Shown one piece after another: positions 50,114 to 58,563 of a DNA stretch of 64,000 bases (position 1 is its first letter; the number at the start of each line of letters is the position of its first letter). The DNA is taken from NCBI RefSeq assembly GCF_030316765.1, contig NZ_JASZYT010000006.1, forward strand, positions 248,001-312,000, in the 5' to 3' direction. The position numbers and the translations under genes were made by a program. The notes below the pieces were generated by a model. That model was not told where the DNA came from. It saw only the letters and a program-made list of their open reading frames with translations, and did no database searches. The stretch comes from Variovorax saccharolyticus. Its GTDB lineage: Bacteria > Pseudomonadota > Gammaproteobacteria > Burkholderiales > Burkholderiaceae_C.

Positions 50114-51762
50114 GCATCGAGATGGAAAGCTACCACTTCGCACCCGAATACGAACTGCCGAACTGGCCCTTCGTGGCGCCGCCCGAGATCGGCAGCGAAA
50201 CGGTCGTGCGCCACCCGATCGTGATCGTCGGCGCCGGCCCCGCCGGCCTCACGCTGGCCTGCGACCTCGCGCGCCGCGGCGTGCGTGCCGTGCTGCTCGA
50301 CGAGGACGACACGGTCGGCGTGCGCGGCGCTTCGTCGCGCGGCATCTGCTACGCGCAGAAGAGCCTCGAGATCTTCGCCCGCCTGGGCATCTACGAGCGC
50401 ATCGCCGCCAAGGGCATCACCTGGTCCTTCGGCCGCACCTTCTCGGACCAGCAGGAGGTCTACAACTTCAACCTCAAGACCGACAGCGTCTCGGTGCAGC
50501 CGCCCTTCATCAACCTGCAGCAGTTCTACGTCGAGTGGTTCCTGGTCGATCGCATCCTCGAGCTGGGCCTGACCGACCTGCGCTGGAAGAACCGGGTGAC
50601 GCAGGTGACGCCGCTGGCCGACGGCGTCCGCGTCGAGGTCGAGACGCCGGCCGGCAGCTACACGATCGACGCCGACCACCTGATCGACGCCACCGGCGCC
50701 AACAGCCCGATACGCACGCAGCTCGGCATCGACGCGCATCCGTCGCGCAGCACCGACCGCTGGTGCATCAGCGACGTACGCTTCAAGAAGCCGCTGCCGA
50801 CCGAGCGCTGGACCTGGGTCGACGCGCCCTTCAACGAGGGACGCGCCGTGTGGCAGCACCTGATGGGCGACGGCGTCTGGCGCATCGACTACCAGATGCC
50901 CGAGGACTGCGACACGGCCCACATCAGCAAGCCCGAGGTGGCGGGCGCGCGGCTGCGCGAGCAGCTCGGGCCGGGCGTGGAGTTCGAGTTCGTCTGGATC
51001 GGGCCGTACGGCTACCGCGACCACCTGCTCGACGACTTCCGGCATGGGCGCATCCTCTTCATCGGCGACTCCGCGCATGTGGTGAGCCCCTTCGGCGCGC
51101 GCGGCGGCAACAGCGGGATCCAGGACGCGGCCAACCTCGGCTGGAAGCTGGCGCTGGTCGCGACGGGCCAGGCCGGCGACGCGCTGCTCGACAGCTACGA
51201 CGCCGAGCGCCGCCCCGCCGCGGTGGAGAACCTGCGCGTCACCAGCCGCTCGGCGCGCTTCCTGGCGCCGCGCACGCCGGCCGAGCACACGCTGCGGCGC
51301 GCGGTGGTGGCGCTGGCCTCGCGCCATGCCTTCGCCCGCGCGCTGGTCAACACCGGCCGCATGTCGGTGGCCAACGACTATCCGGCAGCGCCGCACTTGC
51401 CCGAAGGCGCGCGGACCGTGCAGAACCTGCCGCTGCGCCAGCTCGACGGCACGCCGACCACGCTGATGGAACTGCTGGCCGAGGGCACGCGATGCCTCGG
51501 CCTCTGGTTCGCGCCGGGACGCGCCCAAGCCCGGGCGGCGGCCGACATCGAGGCCTCGCTGCCGCTGCGGCTCGTCGCCGTCGGCGGCGACAGCGGACTG
51601 CCGACGCTGCAGCCCGACACCAGCCTGGCGCGCCATCTCGGCGAGCCGCCGAACGGCAGCCTCTTGATCGTGCGCCCGGACGCCTACCGCGCCGCACTGC
51701 TGAAAGACCCCACGCCGGCATCGATCTCGGCCGCGGTCCGCACCGCGCTGGCGCATCGCTGA
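50110..51762 (+). CDS. FAD-dependent aromatic hydroxylase, paralogue of 21314-22993
   Basis: A 550-aa class A flavin monooxygenase. IVIVGAGPAGLTLACDLA starts near residue 37, the GD motif is LFIGDSAHVVSPFGARGGN with ANLGWKL after it, and the thioredoxin-like C-terminal domain is present. GAGP falls at residues 41-44 here and in the paralogue at 21314, which supports the GTG start at 50110 (overlapping the hydrolase TGA). An ATG at 50122 is the alternative. The DG-motif region reads IDATGANSPIRTQ, with Ala-Thr-Gly where the paralogue has CDG, a change in a position usually tied to NAD(P)H and FAD contact. The substrate is unknown. Confidence 0.88.
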   Translation: MSIEMESYHFAPEYELPNWPFVAPPEIGSETVVRHPIVIVGAGPAGLTLACDLARRGVRAVLLDEDDTVGVRGASSRGICYAQKSLEIFARLGIYERIAAKGITWSFGRTFSDQQEVYNFNLKTDSVSVQPPFINLQQFYVEWFLVDRILELGLTDLRWKNRVTQVTPLADGVRVEVETPAGSYTIDADHLIDATGANSPIRTQLGIDAHPSRSTDRWCISDVRFKKPLPTERWTWVDAPFNEGRAVWQHLMGDGVWRIDYQMPEDCDTAHISKPEVAGARLREQLGPGVEFEFVWIGPYGYRDHLLDDFRHGRILFIGDSAHVVSPFGARGGNSGIQDAANLGWKLALVATGQAGDALLDSYDAERRPAAVENLRVTSRSARFLAPRTPAEHTLRRAVVALASRHAFARALVNTGRMSVANDYPAAPHLPEGARTVQNLPLRQLDGTPTTLMELLAEGTRCLGLWFAPGRAQARAAADIEASLPLRLVAVGGDSGLPTLQPDTSLARHLGEPPNGSLLIVRPDAYRAALLKDPTPASISAAVRTALAHR

Positions 51763-51792
51763 CCGAAGAAGAGAAAGAACAGGACGACCTCG

Positions 51793-52011
51793 ATGATCAC
51801 CGAGCCCCACATCCCCGATCCGGACGGCTTCTACGCGGCCTGGGTCGGCGCCCACGAAGGCCTGACCGAAGCACAGAGCGCCGACTTCAACGCCCGCCTG
51901 GTGCTGCTGCTGGCCAACCAGTGCGGCGACCAGGCAGTCCTGCTGGACTGCATCGCCGCCGCGCGCGACAGCGGCGAGCCCTCCCTCCCCACGACCCAAG
52001 ACCACGCATGA
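51793..52011 (+). CDS. DUF2783 small protein, paralogue of 21116-21307
   Basis: A 72-aa protein with the same core as the 63-aa protein at 21116: FYAAWVGAHEGLT, then ADFNARLVLLLANQCGDQAVL. It has an extra C-terminal tail of about ten residues. It follows the hydroxylase gene by 30 bases and overlaps the MBL gene by four (ATGA). Recurrent pairing with an MhaA-like hydroxylase argues for a coupling or effector role for the flavoprotein. This is inference from context. Confidence 0.85.
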   Translation: MITEPHIPDPDGFYAAWVGAHEGLTEAQSADFNARLVLLLANQCGDQAVLLDCIAAARDSGEPSLPTTQDHA

Positions 52012-52967
52012 ACGCACCCGTCTCCTTCGCCTCCGCCTCCGACACCCGCGAGCAGAAGCCGCAGCTGCGCGAACTCGCGCCCAACGTCTACGGCTACATC
52101 AGCGACTTCGATCCGAACTGCGGCTTCATCGTCGGCGACGAGCACGTGGTGCTGATCGACACCCGCCCGACACCGCGCATGGCGCGCGATTTCCTGGCCG
52201 ACATCCGCACGGTCACCGACAAGCCGATCAGGTTCATCGTGCTCACGCACTACCACGCGGTGCGCGTGATGGGCGCCAGCGCCTTCGACGAGGTGCAGGC
52301 GATCGTCGCCAGCCGGGGCACGCTCGACTGGGTGCGCGAGCGCGGCCAGGCCGATTTCGATTCGGAGGTCGGACGCTTTCCGCGCCTGTTCGCCGGCGTC
52401 GAGGAGATCCCCGGGCTCACGGTGCCGACGATGAGCTTCGAGCGCGAGATGAGCCTGTGGCTGGGCCCGCGCGAAGTGCGCCTGATGTGCCTGGGCCGCG
52501 GCCACTCGGGCGGCGACACGGTCGCCTGGCTGCCCGACTGCGGCGTGCTGTTCTCGGGCGACGTGGTGGAAAACCGCTGCGGCGTCTATGCCGGCGACGC
52601 CTACATCCGGGACTGGGCCGGCACGCTCGATGCGGTCGCGGCGCTGAAGCCCGAGGTGCTGGTGCCCGGCCGCGGCGCGGTGGTGCGCGGCACGCCGGCT
52701 TGCCTCGAGGCGATCGAACTCACCAAGGCCTTCCTGTCGACGCTGCTGGCCAGCGTGCGCGCCGGCATCGACGCCGGCGACGGCCTGCGCGGCTGCTTCG
52801 AGCGCGCCGAGCAGGCGATGAAGCCGCGCTTCGGCGACTGGCCGGTGTTCCAGCACGTGCTGCCCTTCGACGTCTCGCGCGCCTACGACGAACTGCGCGG
52901 CGTCGAGCACCCGGTGGTCTGGACCGCAGAGCGCGACCGCGAGCTGTGGCAGACCCTGCGCGGCTGA
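52008..52967 (+). CDS. MBL-fold protein with single zinc site, paralogue of 22998-23957
   Basis: A 319-aa MBL-fold protein, the same length as its paralogue. H81-Y-H83-A-V85-R86 replaces H-x-H-x-D-H; His166 (GRGHSGGD) and Asp185 (LFSGDVVEN) are kept; Arg222 (VPGRGA) stands where the last His is expected. Both N-termini are hydrophilic, so it is cytoplasmic. It is coupled to the DUF2783 gene (ATGA) and is followed after 39 bases by a Bug receptor gene. The shared loss of the second metal site shows that this is a stable variant and not decay. Confidence 0.88.
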   Translation: MNAPVSFASASDTREQKPQLRELAPNVYGYISDFDPNCGFIVGDEHVVLIDTRPTPRMARDFLADIRTVTDKPIRFIVLTHYHAVRVMGASAFDEVQAIVASRGTLDWVRERGQADFDSEVGRFPRLFAGVEEIPGLTVPTMSFEREMSLWLGPREVRLMCLGRGHSGGDTVAWLPDCGVLFSGDVVENRCGVYAGDAYIRDWAGTLDAVAALKPEVLVPGRGAVVRGTPACLEAIELTKAFLSTLLASVRAGIDAGDGLRGCFERAEQAMKPRFGDWPVFQHVLPFDVSRAYDELRGVEHPVVWTAERDRELWQTLRG

Positions 52968-53006
52968 CTCACGAGATTCCCCTTTTCAACTCCGGAGACA
53001 AAGACG

Positions 53007-53978
53007 ATGAAGCGATTTCTGCAACTGCTGGCCGCGGGCCTCACGCTCGCGCTCGGCAGCCATGCGCCGGCCCAGACCGCCTACCCCAGCCAGCCCGTGC
53101 GCTGGATCGTGCCCTACGTGGCCGGCGGCGGCACCGACAACCTGGCGCGCGCGCTGGCCGAGGCGATGCAGCCCTCGCTGGGCCAGCCTCTGATCATCGA
53201 CAACCGGCCTGGCGCCTCGACCAACATCGGCGTCTCGGTGCTGATGCAGTCCAAGCCCGACGGCTACACGATCATGCAGGCCGAGAACGCGGCGCTGCTG
53301 TTCAACGAGTACATGTTCGCCAAGCTGCCCTACAAGCCGGCGAGCGACTTCACCTACATCGGCGCCATCGGCCGCTTCCCGGTCGCGCTGGTGGTCCATC
53401 CGGACTTCCCTGCAAAGACCGTTGCCGAGTTCGTGAGCTACGTGAAGGCCCATCCCGACAAGGTCAGCTACGCCTCGCCCGGCAACGGCTCGCCGCACCA
53501 CATGGCGATGGAGCTGTTCAAGCAGAAGGCCGGCATCAACGTCCAGCACGTGCCCTACAAGGGCGCCGCGCCGGCAATGACCGACGTCATGGGCGGCCAG
53601 GTGCCGACCATGATGCTGGACCTGGCTTCGGGCCTGCCGATCATCAAGTCGGGCAAGGTGCGCGTGCTGGCGATCGCGCTGCCGCAGCGCGCCGGCGCGC
53701 TGCCCGACGTGCCGACCTTCGCCGAACTCGGCTTCAAGGACGTCAACGCCTATGCCTTCCACGGCCTCATCGGCCCGGCCGGCATGCCGCCGGAGGCGGT
53801 CAGCCGCATCAACAGCGAGCTCAACAAGGCCATGCAGGCACCGAAGGTGGTCAAGCTGTTCTCGGAGTTCGGCTTCGAGGCGCTGCCCGGCACGCCGCAG
53901 GACTTCTACAAGCTGTCGCGCGCCGAGAGCGAGCGCTGGGGCCGGATCATCAAGACCGCGGGCGTCCAGCTGGACTGA
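53007..53978 (+). CDS. Bug-family TTT solute-binding protein
   Basis: A 323-aa periplasmic receptor. The signal ends near SHAPAQT; then YPSQPVRWIVPYVAGGGTDNLAR, LIIDNRPGASTNIGVS, LPYKPASDFTYIGAIG and SYASPGNGSPHHMAMELFKQKAG follow the family pattern. It is the last gene of the second aromatic operon (39 bases after the MBL gene, GGAGA ribosome-binding site), which suggests that its ligand is the operon's substrate or a related acid. There are no TctA/TctB genes nearby. Confidence 0.93.
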   Translation: MKRFLQLLAAGLTLALGSHAPAQTAYPSQPVRWIVPYVAGGGTDNLARALAEAMQPSLGQPLIIDNRPGASTNIGVSVLMQSKPDGYTIMQAENAALLFNEYMFAKLPYKPASDFTYIGAIGRFPVALVVHPDFPAKTVAEFVSYVKAHPDKVSYASPGNGSPHHMAMELFKQKAGINVQHVPYKGAAPAMTDVMGGQVPTMMLDLASGLPIIKSGKVRVLAIALPQRAGALPDVPTFAELGFKDVNAYAFHGLIGPAGMPPEAVSRINSELNKAMQAPKVVKLFSEFGFEALPGTPQDFYKLSRAESERWGRIIKTAGVQLD

Positions 53979-53998
53979 CCGGGCCGGCGGCAGAACCG

Positions 53999-54346
53999 CT
54001 ACCAGCCCAAGCCAAGATGCAGGGGCAGGTAGACCGCCATCCCCACCAGCATCGTTCCAAGCACGCCGCGCCGCCAGAAGAAATAGGCGGTGCCGGCGAC
54101 GGCCCCGTAGAGCCGGGCGTCGTGCAGGGTCGAGATCAGGTGGCCCTGCGTCATGACGATCTCGGGCGCGATCACCGCCGCCAGCGCCGCCGCCGGCGCA
54201 TAGTGCAGCGCCCGGTGGGCCCACTCCGGCAGGCCCCAGGGCCGGTCGAGGATGAAGAAGAAGCAGCGCGTGATCAGGGTGACGCCGGCCAGGCCGAGGA
54301 TCACGGCCAGCGTCCAGAGATCCGTGCCGCCGAACAGGGCGCTCAC
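53999..54346 (-). CDS. azlD: AzlD-family branched-chain amino acid exporter subunit
   Basis: A 115-aa membrane protein with about four helices, the small subunit of the AzlCD (YgaZH) exporter. LWTLAVILGLAGVTLITRCFFFIL and ALHYAPAAALAAVIAPEI are typical. The start is a GTG at 54346, placed exactly five bases after repeat R3 copy b. The frame is open through the repeat, so a longer product would be an artefact. It follows azlC with only the repeat between them. Confidence 0.88.
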   Translation of the reverse strand: MSALFGGTDLWTLAVILGLAGVTLITRCFFFILDRPWGLPEWAHRALHYAPAAALAAVIAPEIVMTQGHLISTLHDARLYGAVAGTAYFFWRRGVLGTMLVGMAVYLPLHLGLGW

Positions 54347-54350
54347 TTCT

Positions 54351-54423
54351 GCCCCCACGCTCGGCACTGCGTGTCCTCGCTGCCCCCCGAGGGGGCGCGA
54401 GCTTGCTTGGGGCGGCCCGGCGC
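54351..54423. repeat. Dispersed repeat R3, copy b (73-bp core)
   Basis: These 73 bases are identical to copy a at 31486-31558. They fill the gap between azlC and azlD and stand between an 11-base direct repeat GGCGCTCACTT at 54338-54348 and 54424-54434. One repeat unit covers the azlD start and the other the azlC stop. The core hairpin is CCCCC-CGA-GGGGG. Confidence 0.9.
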
Positions 54424-54428
54424 GGCGC

Positions 54429-55169
54429 TCACTTGTCGTCCTCCGCATCGACGTCCAGCCCGAACTGCTTCTCGAGCCAGAAGCAGGCCAGCACCGCGAC
54501 GCCGATGGCGACCACGATGTTGAGCTTGAGCGGCAGCGCATAGGCCGCGACCGCGGTGGCCGAGGCGATCAGCACCGCCAGCAGCCGCAGCCGGGTGGTC
54601 GCCATCGAGCACACGATCGCCACCAGGCTCAACACGCCGGCGAAGCCCAGGCCCCAGCTCTGCGGGATCATGTTGGCCAGGCCGATGCCGAGCAGGCTCA
54701 TGCTCATCCAGGCGCACCAGGTCACGCAGTAGTTGCCCGTGAGATAGGCCTCCTGCGCCTGCTCTTCGGCCCGCGTGGCAGGCGGCTGCGCGTACTTGCG
54801 CGTGAACAGCGCGTAGCTCATGTCGGCCGTGAGATAGCCGTGCGTGATGCGCCGCCAGCGCGGCATGTGCATCAGGTAGGGCCGCAGGTGCAGGCTGAAG
54901 ACCACGAAGCGCAGGTTGACGCAGAAGCCCGTGGCCAGGATCACCCACGCCGGCGCGCCCGCGATGAGGAGCGGAATGGCGGCCAGCTGAGAGCTGCCCG
55001 CATACACCAGCAGCGTCATCGCGACCGACTCGAACACGCTCATGCCCGACTTGAGCATCGCCACGCCGGTCATCAGGCCCCAGGCGCCGATGCCGACCGC
55101 GACCGAGGACATGTCGCGCACGCCCTGGAGGAATTCCGGCTGGCGCCGTATCGCAGAGGACAGGAACAT
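54429..55169 (-). CDS. azlC: AzlC-family branched-chain amino acid exporter subunit
   Basis: A 246-aa inner-membrane protein with about seven hydrophobic segments, the large subunit of the AzlCD/YgaZH exporter for branched-chain amino acids or methionine. Conserved elements are MSVFESVAMTLLVYAGSSQLAAIPLL and GFCVNLRFVVFSLHLRPYL. The last residues (DVDAEDDK) are acidic. It begins 14 bases after the fmt gene stop on the same strand and precedes azlD, so it may be read from the fmt/def region. Confidence 0.93.
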   Translation of the reverse strand: MFLSSAIRRQPEFLQGVRDMSSVAVGIGAWGLMTGVAMLKSGMSVFESVAMTLLVYAGSSQLAAIPLLIAGAPAWVILATGFCVNLRFVVFSLHLRPYLMHMPRWRRITHGYLTADMSYALFTRKYAQPPATRAEEQAQEAYLTGNYCVTWCAWMSMSLLGIGLANMIPQSWGLGFAGVLSLVAIVCSMATTRLRLLAVLIASATAVAAYALPLKLNIVVAIGVAVLACFWLEKQFGLDVDAEDDK

Positions 55170-55182
55170 CAGGAACGGTGCA

Positions 55183-56133
55183 TCAGCCGAACACCTGACC
55201 TGTCTTGACGTCGAAGCCCCGCAGGAAATCGGCGACCGCCAGGCGCTTGCCGCCGGCGCGCTGAAGTTCGGTGGCCCTCAGGACCGAATCCTTCGCCGCC
55301 ACCTCGATGCCCGAAGGCGTCACCGCCACCACCGTGCCTGGCGCCGCGCCCGTCCCGCCGGACCTGGCCTCGGCCGCCCAGAACTTGATCGTCTCGCCGT
55401 CGAGCACGCTGCTGGCGCCTGGAAAGGGGTCGAAGGCGCGCACCCGGCGCGCCAGCGTGCCGGCATCGAGCGACCAGTCGATGTGGGCCTCGGCCTTCTC
55501 GATCTTGTGCGCGTAGGTCACGCCTTCGGCCGGCTGGGGCTCGGGCCGCAGCGCGCCGGCTTCGGCCTGGCGCAGCGCCTCGACGATCATCCGCCCGCCC
55601 ATTTCGGCCAGCCGGTCGTGCAGCCGCGCGGTCGTGTCGTCGCCGATGTCGAGCGCCTCGCGCAGCAGCATGTCGCCGGTATCGAGGCCGGCGTCCATCT
55701 GCATGATCGTGACGCCGGTCCGGGCGTCGCCGGCCTCGATCGCCCGGTGGATCGGCGCCGCGCCGCGCCAGCGCGGCAGCAGGCTGGCGTGGATGTTGAG
55801 GCAACCGAGGCGGGGTGCATCCAGCACCCACTGGGGCAGGATCAGCCCGTAGGCCGCGACCACCATGACATCCGCCCCGGCGGCCTCGATCGCCTCGCGC
55901 GCGGCGGCCGCATCCTCCGGGTACTTGCCGTCCAGCCGCAGGCTGCGCGGCTGCGCCACCGGCCAGCCGCGGGCGACCGCGAACTGCTTCACCGGCGAGG
56001 CCTGCAGCTTCATGCCGCGGCCGGCCGGGCGGTCCGGCTGGGTCAGCACGAGGACGACCTCGAACCCGGCCGCCGCGATCGCCTCCAGGGCGACGCGGGC
56101 GAACTCGGGCGTGCCCGCGAAGGCGAGCTTCAT
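55183..56133 (-). CDS. fmt: Methionyl-tRNA formyltransferase
   Basis: A 316-aa enzyme that formylates Met-tRNA for initiation. FAGTPEFARVALEAI at the N-terminus, the catalytic region GCLNIHASLLPRWRGAAPIHRAI with Asn, His and the formyl-folate loop, and MQMDAGLDTGDML are canonical. A C-terminal OB-like domain runs from about residue 210. It is clustered with def as usual, but a lipoprotein gene separates the two. The order def - lipoprotein - fmt - azlC reads along the minus strand with gaps of 2, 7 and 13 bases. Confidence 0.97.
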   Translation of the reverse strand: MKLAFAGTPEFARVALEAIAAAGFEVVLVLTQPDRPAGRGMKLQASPVKQFAVARGWPVAQPRSLRLDGKYPEDAAAAREAIEAAGADVMVVAAYGLILPQWVLDAPRLGCLNIHASLLPRWRGAAPIHRAIEAGDARTGVTIMQMDAGLDTGDMLLREALDIGDDTTARLHDRLAEMGGRMIVEALRQAEAGALRPEPQPAEGVTYAHKIEKAEAHIDWSLDAGTLARRVRAFDPFPGASSVLDGETIKFWAAEARSGGTGAAPGTVVAVTPSGIEVAAKDSVLRATELQRAGGKRLAVADFLRGFDVKTGQVFG

Positions 56134-56140
56134 GGCGTCC

Positions 56141-56629
56141 TCATTGGTCGGTCATCAGCCGCCGCTGGTCGTCGGCCGTGTGATAGTGGTCGACCACGCC
56201 GTCCGGATCGATGTAGATATGGAACAGGCGCGGGTTGTTCAGCGACTGGTAGTGCCAGGTCCAGATGTCGCCGTTGAACGCCAGCACCTGCGAAACCTCG
56301 AACGGCCGGCCGTAGCTGCGCAGCACGTCGTCGACGCGCCAGACGCCGGGCTTGACCGTGATGTCGAACATGCCGTCCTCGAGCTCCTGGCGGATCGAGA
56401 CCACCCGGCCGCTGGCGTCGAGGTCGACGTTGTTGACCGTGACCCCCGCCGGCGCGCGCGAATACTGGAGCCGCTCGCCGCCGCCGGGCATCGCATAGGT
56501 GGCCGTCGGGTTGCCGAGCTTCTGCAGCGTTTCAGCCCGGGTGCTCCCGAGCGGCAAGCGAGTGGGGTCCAGTGCGCAGCCGGACAGCGCGAGCACCAGC
56601 GCCATCGCCACGGGCCATAGGCGCCGCAT
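56141..56629 (-). CDS. Small lipoprotein, SmpA/BamE-like fold
   Basis: A 162-aa exported protein. The signal ends in lipobox ALSGC. The mature part begins DPTRLPLGSTRAETLQKLGNPTATYAMPGGGERLQYSR, which resembles the SmpA/OmlA/BamE pattern of a short helix followed by a G-x-P turn. The rest is beta-rich with several Trp and Tyr. It is probably anchored in the outer membrane. It is wedged between def (two-base gap) and fmt (seven-base gap), so it is co-expressed with translation-initiation enzymes, which may be coincidence. Confidence 0.8.
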   Translation of the reverse strand: MRRLWPVAMALVLALSGCALDPTRLPLGSTRAETLQKLGNPTATYAMPGGGERLQYSRAPAGVTVNNVDLDASGRVVSIRQELEDGMFDITVKPGVWRVDDVLRSYGRPFEVSQVLAFNGDIWTWHYQSLNNPRLFHIYIDPDGVVDHYHTADDQRRLMTDQ

Positions 56630-56631
56630 GC

Positions 56632-57165
56632 TCAACGCCGCCCTTCGCGCTGATCCGCCTTCTGATCTTCGCGCTGCTGCTTGAGCAGCTTGCTCTTGAT
56701 GCGGTTTCGCTTCAGCGGCGACAGGTACTCGACGAACACCTTGCCCAGCAGGTGGTCCAGCTCGTGCTGGATGCAGACCGCGAGCAGGCCCTCGGCCTCG
56801 ATCGCCTGCGGTTCGCCTTCGGCATCGAGCGCGGTCACACGCACGGAGGTCGAGCGCTCGACGCCGTCGTAGATGCCCGGCACCGAGAGGCAACCCTCTT
56901 CGTTGAGCACCTTGTCGTCGCTGGCCCAGACGATCTCGGGGTTGATCAGCACCAGCGGCTTGTCGCGCTCTTCGGAGATGTCGATCACGACCAGCCGCTC
57001 GTGGACGTCGATCTGGGTCGCCGCCAGGCCGATGCCGTTGGCGTCGTACATGGTCTCGAGCATGTCCGCGACCAGCGTCTTGATGCGCGCATCGACGCCC
57101 TGTACCGGCTTGGCCACGGTATGCAGCCGCGGGTCCGGGTAACTCAAAATGGTTCTTTTAGCCAT
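56632..57165 (-). CDS. def: Peptide deformylase
   Basis: A 177-aa metalloenzyme that removes the formyl group from nascent proteins. The three motifs are present: GIGLAATQ (about residue 44), EGCLSVPG with the metal-binding Cys, and QHELDHLLGK with two His and the catalytic Glu. The basic C-terminal tail is longer than in E. coli. It opens the minus-strand unit and is divergent from the LysM gene. The start at 57165 is the only reasonable one before the conserved ILSYPDPRL. Confidence 0.98.
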   Translation of the reverse strand: MAKRTILSYPDPRLHTVAKPVQGVDARIKTLVADMLETMYDANGIGLAATQIDVHERLVVIDISEERDKPLVLINPEIVWASDDKVLNEEGCLSVPGIYDGVERSTSVRVTALDAEGEPQAIEAEGLLAVCIQHELDHLLGKVFVEYLSPLKRNRIKSKLLKQQREDQKADQREGRR

Positions 57166-57324
57166 GAAAGCGAGGAAAAGTTGTCGCTATTTTCGCCATT
57201 TCCGCGACGCTGCGCCGGCCAACTCCCCGAATACGTTGCCCTATCAAGGGCTTCAGCGCAAAATTCGTAGCAAATTGTGAGGATTCGTACATCCTGCGTG
57301 GCGTAGTGTGTGCACACCATAAAC
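57166..57324. promoter_or_regulatory. Divergent promoter region def / LysM gene
   Basis: This 159-base gap is AT-richer than the genes around it. For the LysM gene a candidate pair is TTGCCC (57236-57241) and CAAAAT (57259-57264) with a 17-base spacer. The def promoter on the other strand could not be assigned with confidence. Confidence 0.35.
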
Positions 57325-58545
57325 ATGACCAAACTCCGAATCAGCGAAAGCCTGCGACCCAGCCTCCTGGCCACCCTGGCGACCGTGGCCCTGGGGGTTA
57401 CCGGTGCCACCGCCAGTTTTGCGCAGAACTATCCGATCACGCCACAGCAGCGCGCCACGGCCCAGGCGACCGCCCAGACCGGCATTCCGATCAGCGAACT
57501 GGCCCCCAACGCGCCCGACGAGTACACGGTCAAGCCCGGCGACACGCTGTGGGCGATCTCGCGCCTGTTCCTGCGCAGCCCGTGGCGCTGGCCCGAACTC
57601 TGGGGCATGAACATCAGCGAGATCTCGAACCCGCACCGGATCTATCCGGGCCAGGTTCTCTATCTGGAAAAGAGCGGCGGCCGGGCCCGCCTCAGCGCCC
57701 GCCGCGGCGGTGCCTCCGACGGCACGATCAAGCTGTCGCCGCGCACCCGCTACGAGTCGATGGCAGGGATGGCGTTGCCGACCCTCAATCCGAGCCTGAT
57801 CGAGCCCTTCCTGAGCGAGCCGATCATCGTCGACGAGAACACGCTCCAGACCGCGCCCCATATCGTGGCCGGCAACGACAGCCGCGTGCTGCTGGCCCGC
57901 GGCGACCGTGCCTATGCACTGGGCGACGCCAACTCGCCGCTGATCGAGACCGCCGGCCCGATCAAGACCTTCCGCATCTTCCGCAACGCGACGCCGCTGC
58001 AGGACCCCGCCACCGGCGAGCTGCTCGGCTTCGAGGCCGCCTACCTCGGCAAGGCCCAGCTCAAGCGCAGCCAGAGCATCGAGAGCCAGCTGGTCGACGG
58101 CAAGGAAGTCGCGAACGTGGTGCCTGCCACCATCGACATCGTGTCGGCGCGCGAGGAGATGCGGGCCGGCGACCGCCTGCTGCCCGAGCCCCAGCGCCAA
58201 CTGCTGAGCTACGCGCCGCGCGCGCCCGAACAGGTCATCAACGGACGCATCGTCTCGGTCTACGGCAACGCGGTGCAGTTCGCGGCCCAGAACCAGGTGG
58301 TGGTGATCAACAAGGGCACCCGCGACGGCATCGAGGCCGGCCACGTGCTGGCCATCCTGAAGAACGGCGACACCATCGTCGATCGCGCCGGGGCGCCCAA
58401 CAACACCGGCAAGGGAGTGCTCAAGCTGCCGAACGAACGCATCGGCCTGCTGATGGTGTTCCGCCCCTTCGACAAGGCGTCCTACGCGCTGGTGCTCGAG
58501 ATCAACGACACCCCGCGGATCGGCGACCTGCTGGTCAACCCCTGA
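57325..58545 (+). CDS. Exported LysM peptidoglycan-binding protein
   Basis: A 406-aa protein. A long signal peptide ends near ATASFA. A LysM domain follows at about residues 66-115: YTVKPGDTLWAISRLFLRSPWRWPELWGMN and NPHRIYPGQVLYL. The remaining 280 residues are beta-rich and conserved in betaproteobacteria next to dprA. Binding to glycan strands in the periplasm is expected. I chose ATG 57325; a GTG at 57310 would add five residues. It precedes dprA by 18 bases on the same strand. Confidence 0.92.
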   Translation: MTKLRISESLRPSLLATLATVALGVTGATASFAQNYPITPQQRATAQATAQTGIPISELAPNAPDEYTVKPGDTLWAISRLFLRSPWRWPELWGMNISEISNPHRIYPGQVLYLEKSGGRARLSARRGGASDGTIKLSPRTRYESMAGMALPTLNPSLIEPFLSEPIIVDENTLQTAPHIVAGNDSRVLLARGDRAYALGDANSPLIETAGPIKTFRIFRNATPLQDPATGELLGFEAAYLGKAQLKRSQSIESQLVDGKEVANVVPATIDIVSAREEMRAGDRLLPEPQRQLLSYAPRAPEQVINGRIVSVYGNAVQFAAQNQVVVINKGTRDGIEAGHVLAILKNGDTIVDRAGAPNNTGKGVLKLPNERIGLLMVFRPFDKASYALVLEINDTPRIGDLLVNP

Positions 58546-58563
58546 CGCGAGCGTCATCTTGGC

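Noticed and set aside
49980..52967. 995-codon plus-strand open frame suggesting a giant fusion ending in the MBL-fold protein
   Set aside because: Only 52008-52967 reads as protein; upstream the frame is Arg/Pro/Ala-rich noise overlapping the real hydrolase and hydroxylase genes.
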